Origin: Sorangium cellulosum
Lineage (GTDB): Bacteria; Myxococcota_A; Polyangia; Polyangiales; Polyangiaceae
Length of the DNA: 64,000 bases
Reading direction: 5' to 3'
Assembly: GCF_004135735.1 (NCBI RefSeq)
Contig: NZ_CP012670.1
Coordinates: 5,658,501 to 5,722,500 of the forward strand
The notes under the pieces were generated by a model that was not told the origin of the DNA, ran no database searches, and was given only the letters and a program-made list of their open reading frames with translations. The position numbers and the translations under genes were made by a program. This document shows positions 51,703 to 59,803 of this stretch, one piece after another; the first letter of the stretch is position 1; every line of letters starts with the position of its first letter.

Positions 51703-52224
51703 ATGTCCGTCTCCTCGATCGCTTCGGCCGTGGAAATATTCACAACTCGTCTGAGCACGCTAGAGCACCTCCTGAAGACCGGGGCCACCCACTTCCCCGG
51801 CGATGGAGACGCCTACCTGGCCAAGCGCCTGGCCGTCGACATGCACCCTCTAGGAACCCAGGTCGCGTTCACCTGCAATCAGCCGCGCAATTTCTCGCTG
51901 TGGCTCAACGGCGCCCCCACGATCGACCTGGATCCCCATGTCGAATCGCTGGCCACGGCTCTCCGATACATCGAAGAGACAAAGGACTTGCTCAGGGCAG
52001 TCACCGCGGACGACGCAGCGCTCTCGACCCAGAAGCGCCTCGAATTGGGCGCCGGGCTCTACGCGGATCTCACGGGGCATCAGTACCTGCACGACTTCCT
52101 CATGCCCAACTTCTACTTTCACCTGGTCACCGCTTACGCAATACTACGGATGTCGGGTGTCCAAATCGGAAAGCGTGACTACATGGTCCACCTGATCCCG
52201 CACGTGACACGGAGTGCGACCTGA
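51703..52224 (+). CDS. DUF1993-family protein
   Basis: 173 residues from ATG 51703, with TGGAGG five bases upstream. The pattern matches DUF1993 (DinB-like helical bundle): AYLAKRLAVDMHPLGTQVAF near the start and YLHDFLMPNFYFHLVTAYAILRMSGVQIGKRDYM at the end (quoted in parts: FYFHLVTAYAILR, GVQIGKRDYM). It is soluble and its activity is unknown. Its DNA is less GC-rich than the neighbours (codons such as ACA, AAA and TTG occur), as in the next, broken GNAT gene; both may be horizontally acquired. Confidence 0.85.
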   Translation: MSVSSIASAVEIFTTRLSTLEHLLKTGATHFPGDGDAYLAKRLAVDMHPLGTQVAFTCNQPRNFSLWLNGAPTIDLDPHVESLATALRYIEETKDLLRAVTADDAALSTQKRLELGAGLYADLTGHQYLHDFLMPNFYFHLVTAYAILRMSGVQIGKRDYMVHLIPHVTRSAT

Positions 52225-52320
52225 CCGGCCGATGGCGCGGACGCCTCCGCGCTGCGCACTCCGGCGCCGCTCATCGGCGCGCTGAGCAGGCCGGCGTCGT
52301 CGCGACATATCGAGAGACAG

Positions 52321-52875
52321 ATGACCATATCCATCATTGACGCATGGCGCACGCGGGAAGCGCGTGAGTTCTTCCGGAACGTTTGGCCAATGTATGTCCA
52401 CGAGATCTCCGGCTTCGATACGAGCTTCTACGCTCTGGACGAGGCCGGCCGATGGCAGCCGGACATCGTCGACGATTGGGTCTCGAGCGTGACGCCGCCC
52501 GGCAACCTGCGAGCTCCGCAGTCGGACCAGGACCCGATGCAGCCGTTCCAGCGAACGTACGTCATCACGAGCGACACCCGACCGATCGGGTTCGTATGCG
52601 TTGGCCTATGACCGTTCGGACACACGCCGGACGACGTCGATTTCAGCATCGCGGAGCTCTTCTTGATCCACGGGAGCCGTGGGACCGGCGCGGGCCGCGA
52701 TGCGCTCCAGTTACTGCTCCATCGGTATCCAGGGCGGTGGCACCTCCGTGCCATACATGACAGCGCTCGGGCGATCCGATGCTGGACCAAGACGCTTCCG
52801 CTCCTCGGAGTGCGAGATCTTGAAACACGGCAGGAGAGCGGCGATGGTACCTGGCGGTTCGTGGCAGAGAGTTGA
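52321..52875 (+). pseudogene. GNAT-family acetyltransferase with an in-frame TGA
   Basis: One frame from ATG 52321 to TGA 52873-52875 is broken only by TGA 52609-52611. Before it: MTISIIDAWRTREAREFFRN, then IGFVCVGL. After it: PFGHTPDDVDFSIAELFLIH, the acetyl-CoA loop GSRGTGAGRDALQLLL, and RAIRCWTKT near the end. CGA (Arg) to TGA by one transition is the simplest cause. The acetyl-CoA binding motif lies after the stop, so the truncated 96-residue product cannot be active. A sequencing error or a recent loss are the choices. Confidence 0.8.
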
Positions 52876-53076
52876 CGTGCGCCAGGCCGCCGAACGCTCC
52901 GAATCACCCGACGGCGCTTCGCGTCGCGGGTGATTCGGTCGTCGGGCCGACGTACCGTGGCGTGGGGAGCTGTGGCCGCCCCCCTCCGCCATGGCGCCGC
53001 CACCCCCTGAGCGGGCTCTCTCCTCGCGTTTTCCCATCATTTCGCGTCGGCATGGGGCGTGCTCAAGGCCTGTGTC

Positions 53077-54063
53077 ATGCCGACGCTCGAGCACAACGCC
53101 CTCGTCGAGATGTTCCGTGAGCGCCCGGAGCTCGCGCCCCATGTCCTCGCGACGCTCTTCCACGTCGAGGTGCCGCCGCACGCCTCGGTCGCGGTGGCCG
53201 AGTCGTCGCTCGACCAGCTCATTCCGGCGGAGTTCCGCGCGGACCTGGTGCTCGAGCTGCGCGACGCGAAAGGCGCGCTCGTGCTGGCGATCGTCCTCGA
53301 GGTCCAGCGCGACGTGGACCCGAACAAGAAGTTCTCGTGGCCGACGTACGTCACGGGCGTGCGCGCCAGGAGGCGCTGCGACACGGTCGTCCTCGTGGTC
53401 GCGCCGGACGCCGGCGTGGCCGCCTGGGCGGCGGAGAGCATCGACCTCGGCCTGGGCCTCGGCACCGTCACGCCGCTGGTGCTCGGTCCGGCCGTCGTCC
53501 CCGAGATCACCGACCCGGAAGCGGACATGGAGGCCGAGCTCGCCGTGCTGTCGGCAATCGCGCACGGCAACGGGCCGAACGGGCTCACCGTGCTCCAGGC
53601 GGCGCTCGCGGCCCTGGGCCGGCTCGACCAGGAGCACGCGATGGTCTACTTTCAGCTCATCTGGGACGGGTTGCGCGAACCCATGCAGCAGGCTCTGGAG
53701 GCGTTGGTCATGGAACGGCAGATCGAAGGCGAGGTGAATCTCCCCCCGTTCGTGCAGAGGCTCATCGATCGCGGCAAGCTCGAGGGCATGCGTGAGGGAG
53801 AGCTCAAGGGCATGCGTGAGGGAGAGCTCAAGGGCATGCGTGAGGGAGAGCTCAAGGGCATGCGTGAGGGAGAGCTCAAGGGCATGCGTGAGGGAGAGCT
53901 CAAGGGCAAGAAAGAAACCCTGCTGCGGCTGCTTGCGCGCGCAGGGATCGTGCTCGCCGAGGACGAGAGCGCGCGCATCCAGGCGTGCTCGGACGTCGCG
54001 ACCCTCGACCGCTGGATCGAGAACGTCCTCGGGGCGAAGACTGCGACCGAAGTGCTCTCCTGA
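53077..54063 (+). CDS. Rpn/PD-(D/E)XK-like nuclease-family protein with 8-residue repeats
   Basis: 328 residues from ATG 53077. The N-terminal 150 residues carry the PD-(D/E)XK-type core seen in Rpn and transposase-like nucleases: RADLVLELRD with D56, and LAIVLEVQRDVDPNK with E75-x-Q77, where Gln replaces the usual Lys. The C-terminal half is helical and contains five perfect copies of an eight-residue unit GMREGELK, encoded by a 24-bp DNA repeat, then a conserved tail (RWIENVLGAKTATEVL). This family is common and multicopy in Sorangium-type genomes. Function unknown; Rpn proteins in E. coli are recombination-promoting DNases, which may or may not hold here. Confidence 0.8.
   Translation: MPTLEHNALVEMFRERPELAPHVLATLFHVEVPPHASVAVAESSLDQLIPAEFRADLVLELRDAKGALVLAIVLEVQRDVDPNKKFSWPTYVTGVRARRRCDTVVLVVAPDAGVAAWAAESIDLGLGLGTVTPLVLGPAVVPEITDPEADMEAELAVLSAIAHGNGPNGLTVLQAALAALGRLDQEHAMVYFQLIWDGLREPMQQALEALVMERQIEGEVNLPPFVQRLIDRGKLEGMREGELKGMREGELKGMREGELKGMREGELKGMREGELKGKKETLLRLLARAGIVLAEDESARIQACSDVATLDRWIENVLGAKTATEVLS
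53785..53904 (+). repeat. Five perfect 24-bp coding repeats
   Basis: Units start at 53785, 53809, 53833, 53857 and 53881 and are identical at the DNA level, including synonymous positions. Each codes for GMREGELK in frame. Identity at all positions implies recent slippage or gene conversion, so copy number is likely to vary between strains. Confidence 0.95.
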
Positions 54064-54143
54064 CGGGCAGCGAATGCGGCCCGCCGAAATAGCGTCTTCG
54101 CGGCGGCGGAGAGGCGCTCGGCCCGCCGGGCGCTGGAGACGAC

Positions 54144-54371
54144 GATAAGGGCTACGAGCACCAGAGCGAATTCGCCAAGAAGTACGTCGCGCAGGGCCGC
54201 ATGGAAGGAGAGCGCGCCATTCTGCCACGGGTGCTGCGTGCTCGCTTCGGTGAGCTGCCCGCGGCCGCAGCCTCCCGGATCGAGCAGGCCGAGAGCGCCA
54301 CGCCCGAGCAATGGGCCGAGCGCGTGCTCAGCGCGAAGACCCTCGCCGAGGTGCTCGACGAGCCGAGCTGA
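54144..54371 (+). pseudogene. Remnant C terminus of a second Rpn-like gene
   Basis: An open stretch of 75 codons before a TGA encodes GYEHQSEFAKKYVAQGRMEG and ends EQWAERVLSAKTLAEVLDEPS. This parallels the end of the preceding gene (DRWIENVLGAKTATEVLS). No start and no nuclease domain remain, and only 80 bp of unrelated sequence separate it from the intact gene. It is best read as the leftover of a tandem copy after deletion. Confidence 0.7.
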
Positions 54372-54591
54372 GGATCGCCGCCGGAGGACGCCGCCCAGCA
54401 AGGTGCCCCTCCTCCGGGTCCACCTCGACGACGCCTTCTCCCCGATGGCCACACCTCGCTCGGCCACCGCTTCGGCCGCTCCGCCGCCTCGGAGAGCTCC
54501 ACGGCCGGCGCAACCTGGATCGGGTGAGCCCATCCGCGGGGGCGGCTCCGGCGACATTGGCGCTCGCCAGCGCCCGTGCAAGAGCACCGCC

Positions 54592-56433
54592 ATGTCCCTG
54601 CGCGCGCTCCGCCTCCTCGCCCTCGTTCCCCTGGTCGCGTGCGCCCGCGAGGCGCCGCCCCCCGCCGCCGCGCCGGCTCCCCCGCCCTCGTCGGCGCCCG
54701 CGGCCGCGGCGAGCGCGCCGGCCCAGCGGCTGCCGGCCTGGGTGCAGCGCAGCAACGAGCACGCCGAGGTGCTCCTCGACGTGCTCGCCAGGTTCTCGCC
54801 GGAGCATGCCGGCGCGCTCGGGATCGAGCGCGTGGACCGGGAGATCACCGACCTCTCACCGGGGGCCCCGGCGCGGGAGCGCGCCGCCTACCGCGCGGCC
54901 ATCGCGGAGCTCGAGGAGCGGCGCGCGGCCGAGGAGGACCCGGCGGTGCTCGAAGACCTGCAGATCCTGATCGACGCCGCGGACCGCGCCGTCCGCGGCT
55001 CCGAGCTCGACGAGCGGCACCGCGTCCCGTACGTGCACGCCACGGGGCTCGTGTTCGAGGGGATCGCGATCCTGCTGGACGATCGGGTGGCGCCGTCGCG
55101 GCGCGCCGCGGCCCTCACGCGGCTCCGGCGATACGCCGGGATGGAGGCCGGCTACGAGCCCATCGCGGAGCGGGCGCGGGCCCGGCTCATCGAGGGGCTC
55201 GAGAAGCCCGGGCTGCTCGCCCCCTCGCGGATGGAGATCGAGCGGCACCTCTCCACGAACGCCCGCGTGCGGGAGGGCATCGGCGAGCTCTTCCGGAAGT
55301 ACGCCATCGAGGGACACGAGGCGCCGCTCGCGGCGCTCACGCGCCAGCTCGAGGCGTACGACGCGGCGCTGCGCGCGGACGTGCTCCCGAAGGCGCGGAC
55401 GGGCTTCGCGCTGCCGCCGCCGCTCTATGCGTTCGCGCTCGAGGCGTACGGCGTCGATCTGCCGCCCGCCGAGCTCGCGCGCTCGGCCCGCGCCGCCTTC
55501 CGCGACCTGCAGGCGCAGATGCAGGAGCTCGCGGCCTCGGTCGCCCGGGCGCGGGGCCTCTCGAGCTCGGATTACCGCGACGTGATCCGCGCGCTCAAGA
55601 AAGAGCAGCTCGTGGGCGAGGCGATCTTGCCGCATTACAAGGAGCGGCTCGCCCAGATCGAGGCCATCATCAGGAGAGAGCGCCTCGTGACGTTGCCGGA
55701 GCGGCCGGCGCGCATCCGGCTGGGCACGGCCGCGGAGAGCGCGGAGACGCCGGCGCCGCACATGCGGCCGCCGCGCCTGCTCGACAACCGGGGAGAAGAG
55801 GGGGAGTTCGTGCTGCCGCTCAGCTTGCCCGCGCCGCCGGGCGCCGCGCCGGACGCGCAGCAGAAGACGGACGATTTCACCCACGCCGCGGCGTCGTGGA
55901 CGCTCACGGCGCACGAGGCGCGTCCGGGGCACGAGCTCCAGTTCGCGTCGCTGGTCGAGCGCGGCGTCTCGGTCGCCCGGGCGGTGTTCGCGATGAACAG
56001 CGCCAACGTGGAGGGCTGGGGGCTTTACGCCGAGGCGATCCTGCTGCCGTTCATGCCGCCCGAGGGCCAGCTCATCTCTCTGCAATTCCGCCTGCTGCGG
56101 GCCGCCCGCGCCTTCCTCGACCCCGAGCTCCAGGCGGGCACGATCACGCCCGCGGCCGCGCGCGCGCTCCTCACGCAGGACGTGGTCCTCTCGGCGCCCT
56201 TCGCGCAATCCGAGGTGGAGCGGTACACGTTCCGCGCGCCGGGACAGGCGACGTCCTATTTTTACGGCTTCACCCGGCTGATGGAGCTGCGGAGAGAGGT
56301 CGAGTCGATGATGGGCGCTCGCTTCGACGCGCAGCGATTCCACGATTTCGTGCTCGCCCAGGGAATCTTGCCCCCGAAGCTGATGCGCAAGGCGGTGCTC
56401 GAGCGGTTCGTGCGGGCGCAACCAGCGCCCTGA
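54592..56433 (+). CDS. DUF885-family lipoprotein (putative metallopeptidase-like)
   Basis: 613 residues from ATG 54592. The signal peptide ends in a lipobox (LALVPLVAC), followed by a Pro/Ala linker of about 30 residues. The mature protein is the DUF885 family, helical and with the motif HEARPGH (441-447), which looks like a metal or zinc-type H-E-x3-G-H site; later VEGWGLYAEAILLPF and RFHDFVLAQGILPP match the family. Many myxobacterial and other bacterial genomes encode several such exported lipoproteins. Peptidase activity is presumed, not shown. The stop is followed at 66 bp by a small conserved gene on the same strand. Confidence 0.88.
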   Translation: MSLRALRLLALVPLVACAREAPPPAAAPAPPPSSAPAAAASAPAQRLPAWVQRSNEHAEVLLDVLARFSPEHAGALGIERVDREITDLSPGAPARERAAYRAAIAELEERRAAEEDPAVLEDLQILIDAADRAVRGSELDERHRVPYVHATGLVFEGIAILLDDRVAPSRRAAALTRLRRYAGMEAGYEPIAERARARLIEGLEKPGLLAPSRMEIERHLSTNARVREGIGELFRKYAIEGHEAPLAALTRQLEAYDAALRADVLPKARTGFALPPPLYAFALEAYGVDLPPAELARSARAAFRDLQAQMQELAASVARARGLSSSDYRDVIRALKKEQLVGEAILPHYKERLAQIEAIIRRERLVTLPERPARIRLGTAAESAETPAPHMRPPRLLDNRGEEGEFVLPLSLPAPPGAAPDAQQKTDDFTHAAASWTLTAHEARPGHELQFASLVERGVSVARAVFAMNSANVEGWGLYAEAILLPFMPPEGQLISLQFRLLRAARAFLDPELQAGTITPAAARALLTQDVVLSAPFAQSEVERYTFRAPGQATSYFYGFTRLMELRREVESMMGARFDAQRFHDFVLAQGILPPKLMRKAVLERFVRAQPAP

Positions 56434-56499
56434 GGGCCCCTTGCGGCACGCCGGACCGGCTCCAGCTGTCTCGGGGGGGACGGGAGGCGGAGGTTTGTC

Positions 56500-56736
56500 A
56501 TGGGGGCGGCAGAGAAATGGGTGGCGAAGCAATGGCGGCCAGGGCCGGAGCGCCCGGCGGTCGGGCTCAAGGAGCAAGGAAGACAGGCGTACGAAAAGGG
56601 CGACCCGGAGATGCCGGTCGATCGCGGCGGCGCGCTCTCGTGCGGCGAGCCGACGGAGGAGGCGGTGGACATGGCAGGCGCCGAGTCGTTCCCCGCGAGC
56701 GACCCGCCGTTCTGGACCCCGAGCTGCGTCTGCTGA
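56500..56736 (+). CDS. Small conserved protein with a SFPASDPPFW motif
   Basis: 78 residues. GGGAGGCGGAGG precedes the ATG. The C-terminal motif AESFPASDPPFWTP is shared by many short bacterial proteins of unknown function. The N terminus is basic with Trp and Lys residues. Cys in SCGEP and in PSCVC near the end may bind metal or form disulfides. No signal peptide. Placement between the DUF885 gene and the DUF3565-DUF1971 gene on the same strand (gap 66 and 91 bp) suggests cotranscription. Confidence 0.7.
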   Translation: MGAAEKWVAKQWRPGPERPAVGLKEQGRQAYEKGDPEMPVDRGGALSCGEPTEEAVDMAGAESFPASDPPFWTPSCVC

Positions 56737-56827
56737 CCGGGTGCCGGACAGGGCGCCCGGCGCGACGCCTCGGCGTGGGACGACGCCGTGGCGTGACGCG
56801 GGGCCCCGGACGGAGTAAGCCGGCGCG

Positions 56828-57292
56828 GTGCTGCGACCGATCACGGGCTACCATCAGGACGAGGCGAACGACTGGGTGGCGGAGCTGAGCTGCGGCCACG
56901 GCCAGCACGTCCGGCACAAACCGCCTCTGGTCACGCGCCCCTGGGTGCTCACGCCCGAGGGGCGCGCGTCGATGCTCGGAACCGAGCTCGATTGCGTGCG
57001 CTGCGATCGGCTCGAGGTGCCCGACGGGCTGGTCGCGTACAAGCGAACGCCGGAGTTCGACGAGAGCACGATCCCGGACGGCCTGCGCAAGAACCATGCG
57101 ACCAGGGCCGGCGTGTGGGGGATGATCCACGTCCTCTCCGGGCGGCTCCGCTACCGCATCGATGGGCTCGACGGCCGCGAGCTCCTGCTGGATCCGGAGA
57201 CCCGCGGGATCGTGCTGCCCGAGGTGCTGCATCACGTCGATCCCGAGGGGCCCGTGCGGTTCTTCGTGGAGTTTCACCGCAAGGGGGGGTGA
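56828..57292 (+). CDS. DUF3565-DUF1971 fusion (cupin-type) protein
   Basis: 154 residues. Residues 1-60 match DUF3565: ITGYHQDEANDWVAELSCGH followed by GQHVRHKPP. Residues 64-154 match DUF1971 (the small cupin also fused to TehB): VPDGLVAYKRTPEFDESTIP, then GVWGMIHVLSGRLRYRIDG and EVLHHVDPEGPVRFFVEFHR. The conserved His residues in both halves could bind a metal. The two domains usually occur as separate small proteins, so the fusion suggests they work together. The N-terminal start lacks a strong ribosome-binding site. Role unknown; a tellurite or stress link is family hearsay only. Confidence 0.85.
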   Translation: MLRPITGYHQDEANDWVAELSCGHGQHVRHKPPLVTRPWVLTPEGRASMLGTELDCVRCDRLEVPDGLVAYKRTPEFDESTIPDGLRKNHATRAGVWGMIHVLSGRLRYRIDGLDGRELLLDPETRGIVLPEVLHHVDPEGPVRFFVEFHRKGG

Positions 57293-57368
57293 TCCCGACC
57301 GATCGGAGTCCCCCTGTGGGGCTCGGGCCGTACGAGGGCCTCGGGCGAGCGTCGGGACCACAGCAGCC

Positions 57369-57463
57369 CAGCGATCGCGACCTCGCCAGCACGCAGCGAC
57401 CGCCACCACGCCACAGCGACCGCGACCTCGCCAGCACTCAGCGACCGCGACCTCGCCAGTACC
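57369..57463. repeat. Imperfect 25-bp tandem repeats at the toxin gene end
   Basis: Units of CAGCGACCGCGACCTCGCCAG plus 4 bp begin at 57369, 57414 and 57439; a degenerate 20-bp unit lies at 57394. The last full unit runs into the 3' end of the toxin gene, so its final residues (WRGRGR) come from repeat sequence. No spacer pattern, so not a CRISPR. Confidence 0.8.
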
Positions 57464-57736
57464 CGGGACGGCGGCGGAGGTGCATCACCGTGAGCACGAG
57501 GATCCGCTCGGGTTCGACGGCATAGAGCAGCCCGTAGGGAAATCGCTGGAGGAGCATGCGCCGGATGCCGGGCTCGATCTCGGGGCCTTGCTCGGGAGTT
57601 TCGGCGATACGGTCGAACGCCCCGAGCACGTCCCCTCGAAGCGATCCGCGACCCGCGGTTCACGGGCCTGGTACCAGAGGAACGCTTCACGCGCCTCGCG
57701 CTCCGCGTCGGTCGCGAGGACGACGGGACACCTCAC
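57438..57736 (-). pseudogene. RelE/ParE-family toxin, frameshifted
   Basis: The gene should start at GTG 57736, overlapping the antitoxin stop (GTGA). The first part reads VRCPVVLATDAEREAREAFL then WYQAREPRVADRFEG; the second part, in another frame, reads VLGAFDRIAETPEQGPEIEP, then RFPYGLLYAVEPERILVLTV, MHLRRRPGYW. They join cleanly if one G is added to the run of four (plus-strand CCCC at 57632-57635), giving about 100 residues, the right length for a ParE/RelE toxin. The frame is thus broken by a one-base deletion, or by a sequencing error in the homopolymer. The last codons come from tandem repeats. Confidence 0.75.
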
Positions 57737-57960
57737 CCTCGGGCGAAGATGCGACCGCGCGCCTCCTTCCACGGGATGGGCTGGGAGCGCCCCTCCCGGA
57801 TGTCGTCGAGCCGCCTCCGGGCCTCCTCGACCCAGGCGCGCTCAATCTCCTCCGGCGACTCGTCGCCCACGCTCTCCAGGAGTCGCGGCGCGAGGACGCG
57901 CCGCTCGCTCTCGGGAAGCTTCATCGCCTGCTCGAGGAGCTCTTCGGCCCGGAAGCTCAT
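57733..57960 (-). CDS. Addiction-module antitoxin (RelB/TIGR02574-like)
   Basis: 75 residues. MSFRAEELLEQAMKLPESER, followed by VLAPRLLESVG, EEIERAWVEEARRRLDDIRE and the end WKEARGRIFARG, is the standard pattern of small antitoxins paired with ParE/RelE-type ribonuclease toxins. It binds and neutralises the toxin and normally represses the operon. Its stop overlaps the toxin start by four bases. With the toxin frame broken, the antitoxin would no longer be needed for survival. Confidence 0.85.
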   Translation of the reverse strand: MSFRAEELLEQAMKLPESERRVLAPRLLESVGDESPEEIERAWVEEARRRLDDIREGRSQPIPWKEARGRIFARG

Positions 57961-58472
57961 GGCCCGCAGCGTAGCAGATCCGGCGGAGGTGGATCCACCC
58001 GAGCCGAGCGGGCAACCCTGGGCCCGGCCGCAGAGAATCCATCGCCCCCCCTCCCCGGGCCTGCGCTGCTCCGCCCCTGGTGCGCGGCCCTGACCTGTCG
58101 GGCACGTATGCGGGGGAGCTCGATCCGCCGAGACGCGGAGCAGCGCAGCGGCGGCGGCGGCAGCCGCGGTTGCATGGCCCGCATGTGCGAGAAAACCGCA
58201 AGAGGCGCGAGGGAAGAGAAAACATCAGGAGGTGCCGTTCAGCTTCGCTCACCTCGCGAGATGTTCGTCGAAACTTCCGTGCACGCCTGATCGTGACGTG
58301 GCGCGGAGCGAACGCCTGTTCATTCTCGTGCTTCCGAAACGCCCCGTTCTCCTGCGGCATCAAGAGTACGTACCCATCCGAGCCGTCCTCGATTCATCCA
58401 TGCGCGCAGGGGAGCGTCCAGCAACGCTGCGCCGTGGAGCGTCTGGCTGCGTGGGTACCGAGGAGGGGGCAG
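57961..58472. other. Non-coding gap
   Basis: 512 bp between the divergent antitoxin and fibrinogen-like lipoprotein genes. Overlapping open frames have skewed composition and no start signals. Nothing specific seen except GAGGAGGGGG before the ATG at 58473. Confidence 0.45.
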
Positions 58473-59486
58473 ATGCTCATCGGCGTCCTGTCGAGAAGGT
58501 CTACGTTCTGCGCGATGGCCGCGCTGCTGGCCGCAACCCCGGCATGTTCCACCACGACGCGCCCGTTCGACGCTGACGCCGGGAGCGCGCCTGCGTCGAC
58601 GGTCGTCTCGCCCGTCACCTGCGTGCCCGGAACGCAAGAGCTCTGCTATGGCGGCCCGCCGTCGACGGCCGGCACGGGCGCCTGCAAGACCGGGCTCAGG
58701 ACCTGCAATGGCGAGGGGACAGGCTATGGCCCTTGCGAGGGGCAGGTCGAGCCTGCGGGCGAGCTGTGCGATACGCCCGCCGACGAGAGCTGCGACGGCA
58801 AGGTCAACGAGGGGTGTGTCTATCCGAGCTGCGCCAGCGTGCCGGCCGGCTCGCCGAGCGGTGTATATCTCTTCCATCCGAGCACCGCCGGGAGCCCCGA
58901 GGCGGCGGCGGTGTACTGCGACATGGAGTTCGACGGCGGCGGCTGGGCGCTCCTCTACAACAGCATCGGGTCGGACGAGGGGACCACGATGGCCTTCTGG
59001 GACATCCCGTACCTCCATCGCTTCGGCGGCAAGGGAGATCCCTCACTCGACGCCAACGTCTATGCCGGCTGGCTCTATCTCCACGGGACCGAGTACCGCG
59101 ACGAGGCGGAAGACATCGATGGGAAGGTCGCCCAGCTCTTCCACGCAAAGACGACCGGGATCGAGCCCGACACCATGCGCTTCAGGGCCCCGGAGCTCGT
59201 GTCCGGCGAATCTGCCGTCTACGACGCGCAGTTCGCCGCCGGCTGGTCCTCTGCTGACTTCGACGGCGACCCCTGGGCGGAGAGCTGCTCCGTGGAGTAC
59301 TCGCGCGTGACCCAGCATTACGGGAGCTGCTGGCGGTACAACCTCGGCTCTGACGCGGACAGCCCGCTGGACGACGGCGGCTGGGGGCCGCATCTCCACG
59401 CGGCGACCGCGCAGGGGCTGGGGCTCGATACCGACGGGAGCGGGTATACGCGCGTGAAGAGGATATCCCGATGGGTCCGGTGGTGA
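58473..59486 (+). CDS. Fibrinogen-related-domain lipoprotein
   Basis: 337 residues from ATG 58473. Signal peptide with lipobox ATPAC (about Cys25). A Cys-rich, MopE-like segment follows (CVPGTQELCYGG; TGACKTGLRTCNGEG; CDTPADESCDGKVNEGC). The C-terminal 200 residues start with the fibrinogen C-domain-type pattern SGVYLFHP then YCDMEFDGGGWALLYNS, including the GGGW motif. In animals such domains bind sugars or acetyl groups; in bacteria they are rare and their role is unknown. It is exported and lipid-anchored. Single gene. Confidence 0.8.
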   Translation: MLIGVLSRRSTFCAMAALLAATPACSTTTRPFDADAGSAPASTVVSPVTCVPGTQELCYGGPPSTAGTGACKTGLRTCNGEGTGYGPCEGQVEPAGELCDTPADESCDGKVNEGCVYPSCASVPAGSPSGVYLFHPSTAGSPEAAAVYCDMEFDGGGWALLYNSIGSDEGTTMAFWDIPYLHRFGGKGDPSLDANVYAGWLYLHGTEYRDEAEDIDGKVAQLFHAKTTGIEPDTMRFRAPELVSGESAVYDAQFAAGWSSADFDGDPWAESCSVEYSRVTQHYGSCWRYNLGSDADSPLDDGGWGPHLHAATAQGLGLDTDGSGYTRVKRISRWVRW

Positions 59487-59803
59487 GAGCACCGCGCAAG
59501 ACCTCTCGTCGCCAGGCGGCCGAGGGCGGGCGCGCCGCGTCGTTGCGCCTCGTCGCGCTGCTTCGGAGCGCCGCGGGCGCCGGGCCCAGGTCGCTCACGC
59601 GCGTGTGCTTGCCTCACCGAGGAACACGCACCCCAACCCACACGACCCCGCGCGCACTCGACGACATCACACCTCCAGCCTGCGCGGCCGCAGCGATGGC
59701 GGAAGAGGGCAATGGGACGGGAGCGGGTGGCCACGGTGGAGGGCGGGAGACTCCACGGAAATCCGCTGGTCAGCGCCGCGCGCTTTGTGGCATCCTCGTG
59801 TAG
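59487..59803. other. Non-coding gap
   Basis: 317 bp upstream of the Ser/Thr kinase gene, same strand. No convincing small gene or hairpin seen. It may hold the kinase promoter. Confidence 0.4.

Noticed and set aside
52609..52611. Selenocysteine readthrough of the TGA in the GNAT gene
   Set aside because: No SECIS-like hairpin seen just after the TGA, and GNAT enzymes do not use Sec; a nonsense mutation is simpler.
57369..57463. Possible short CRISPR
   Set aside because: 25-bp units adjoin each other without spacers.
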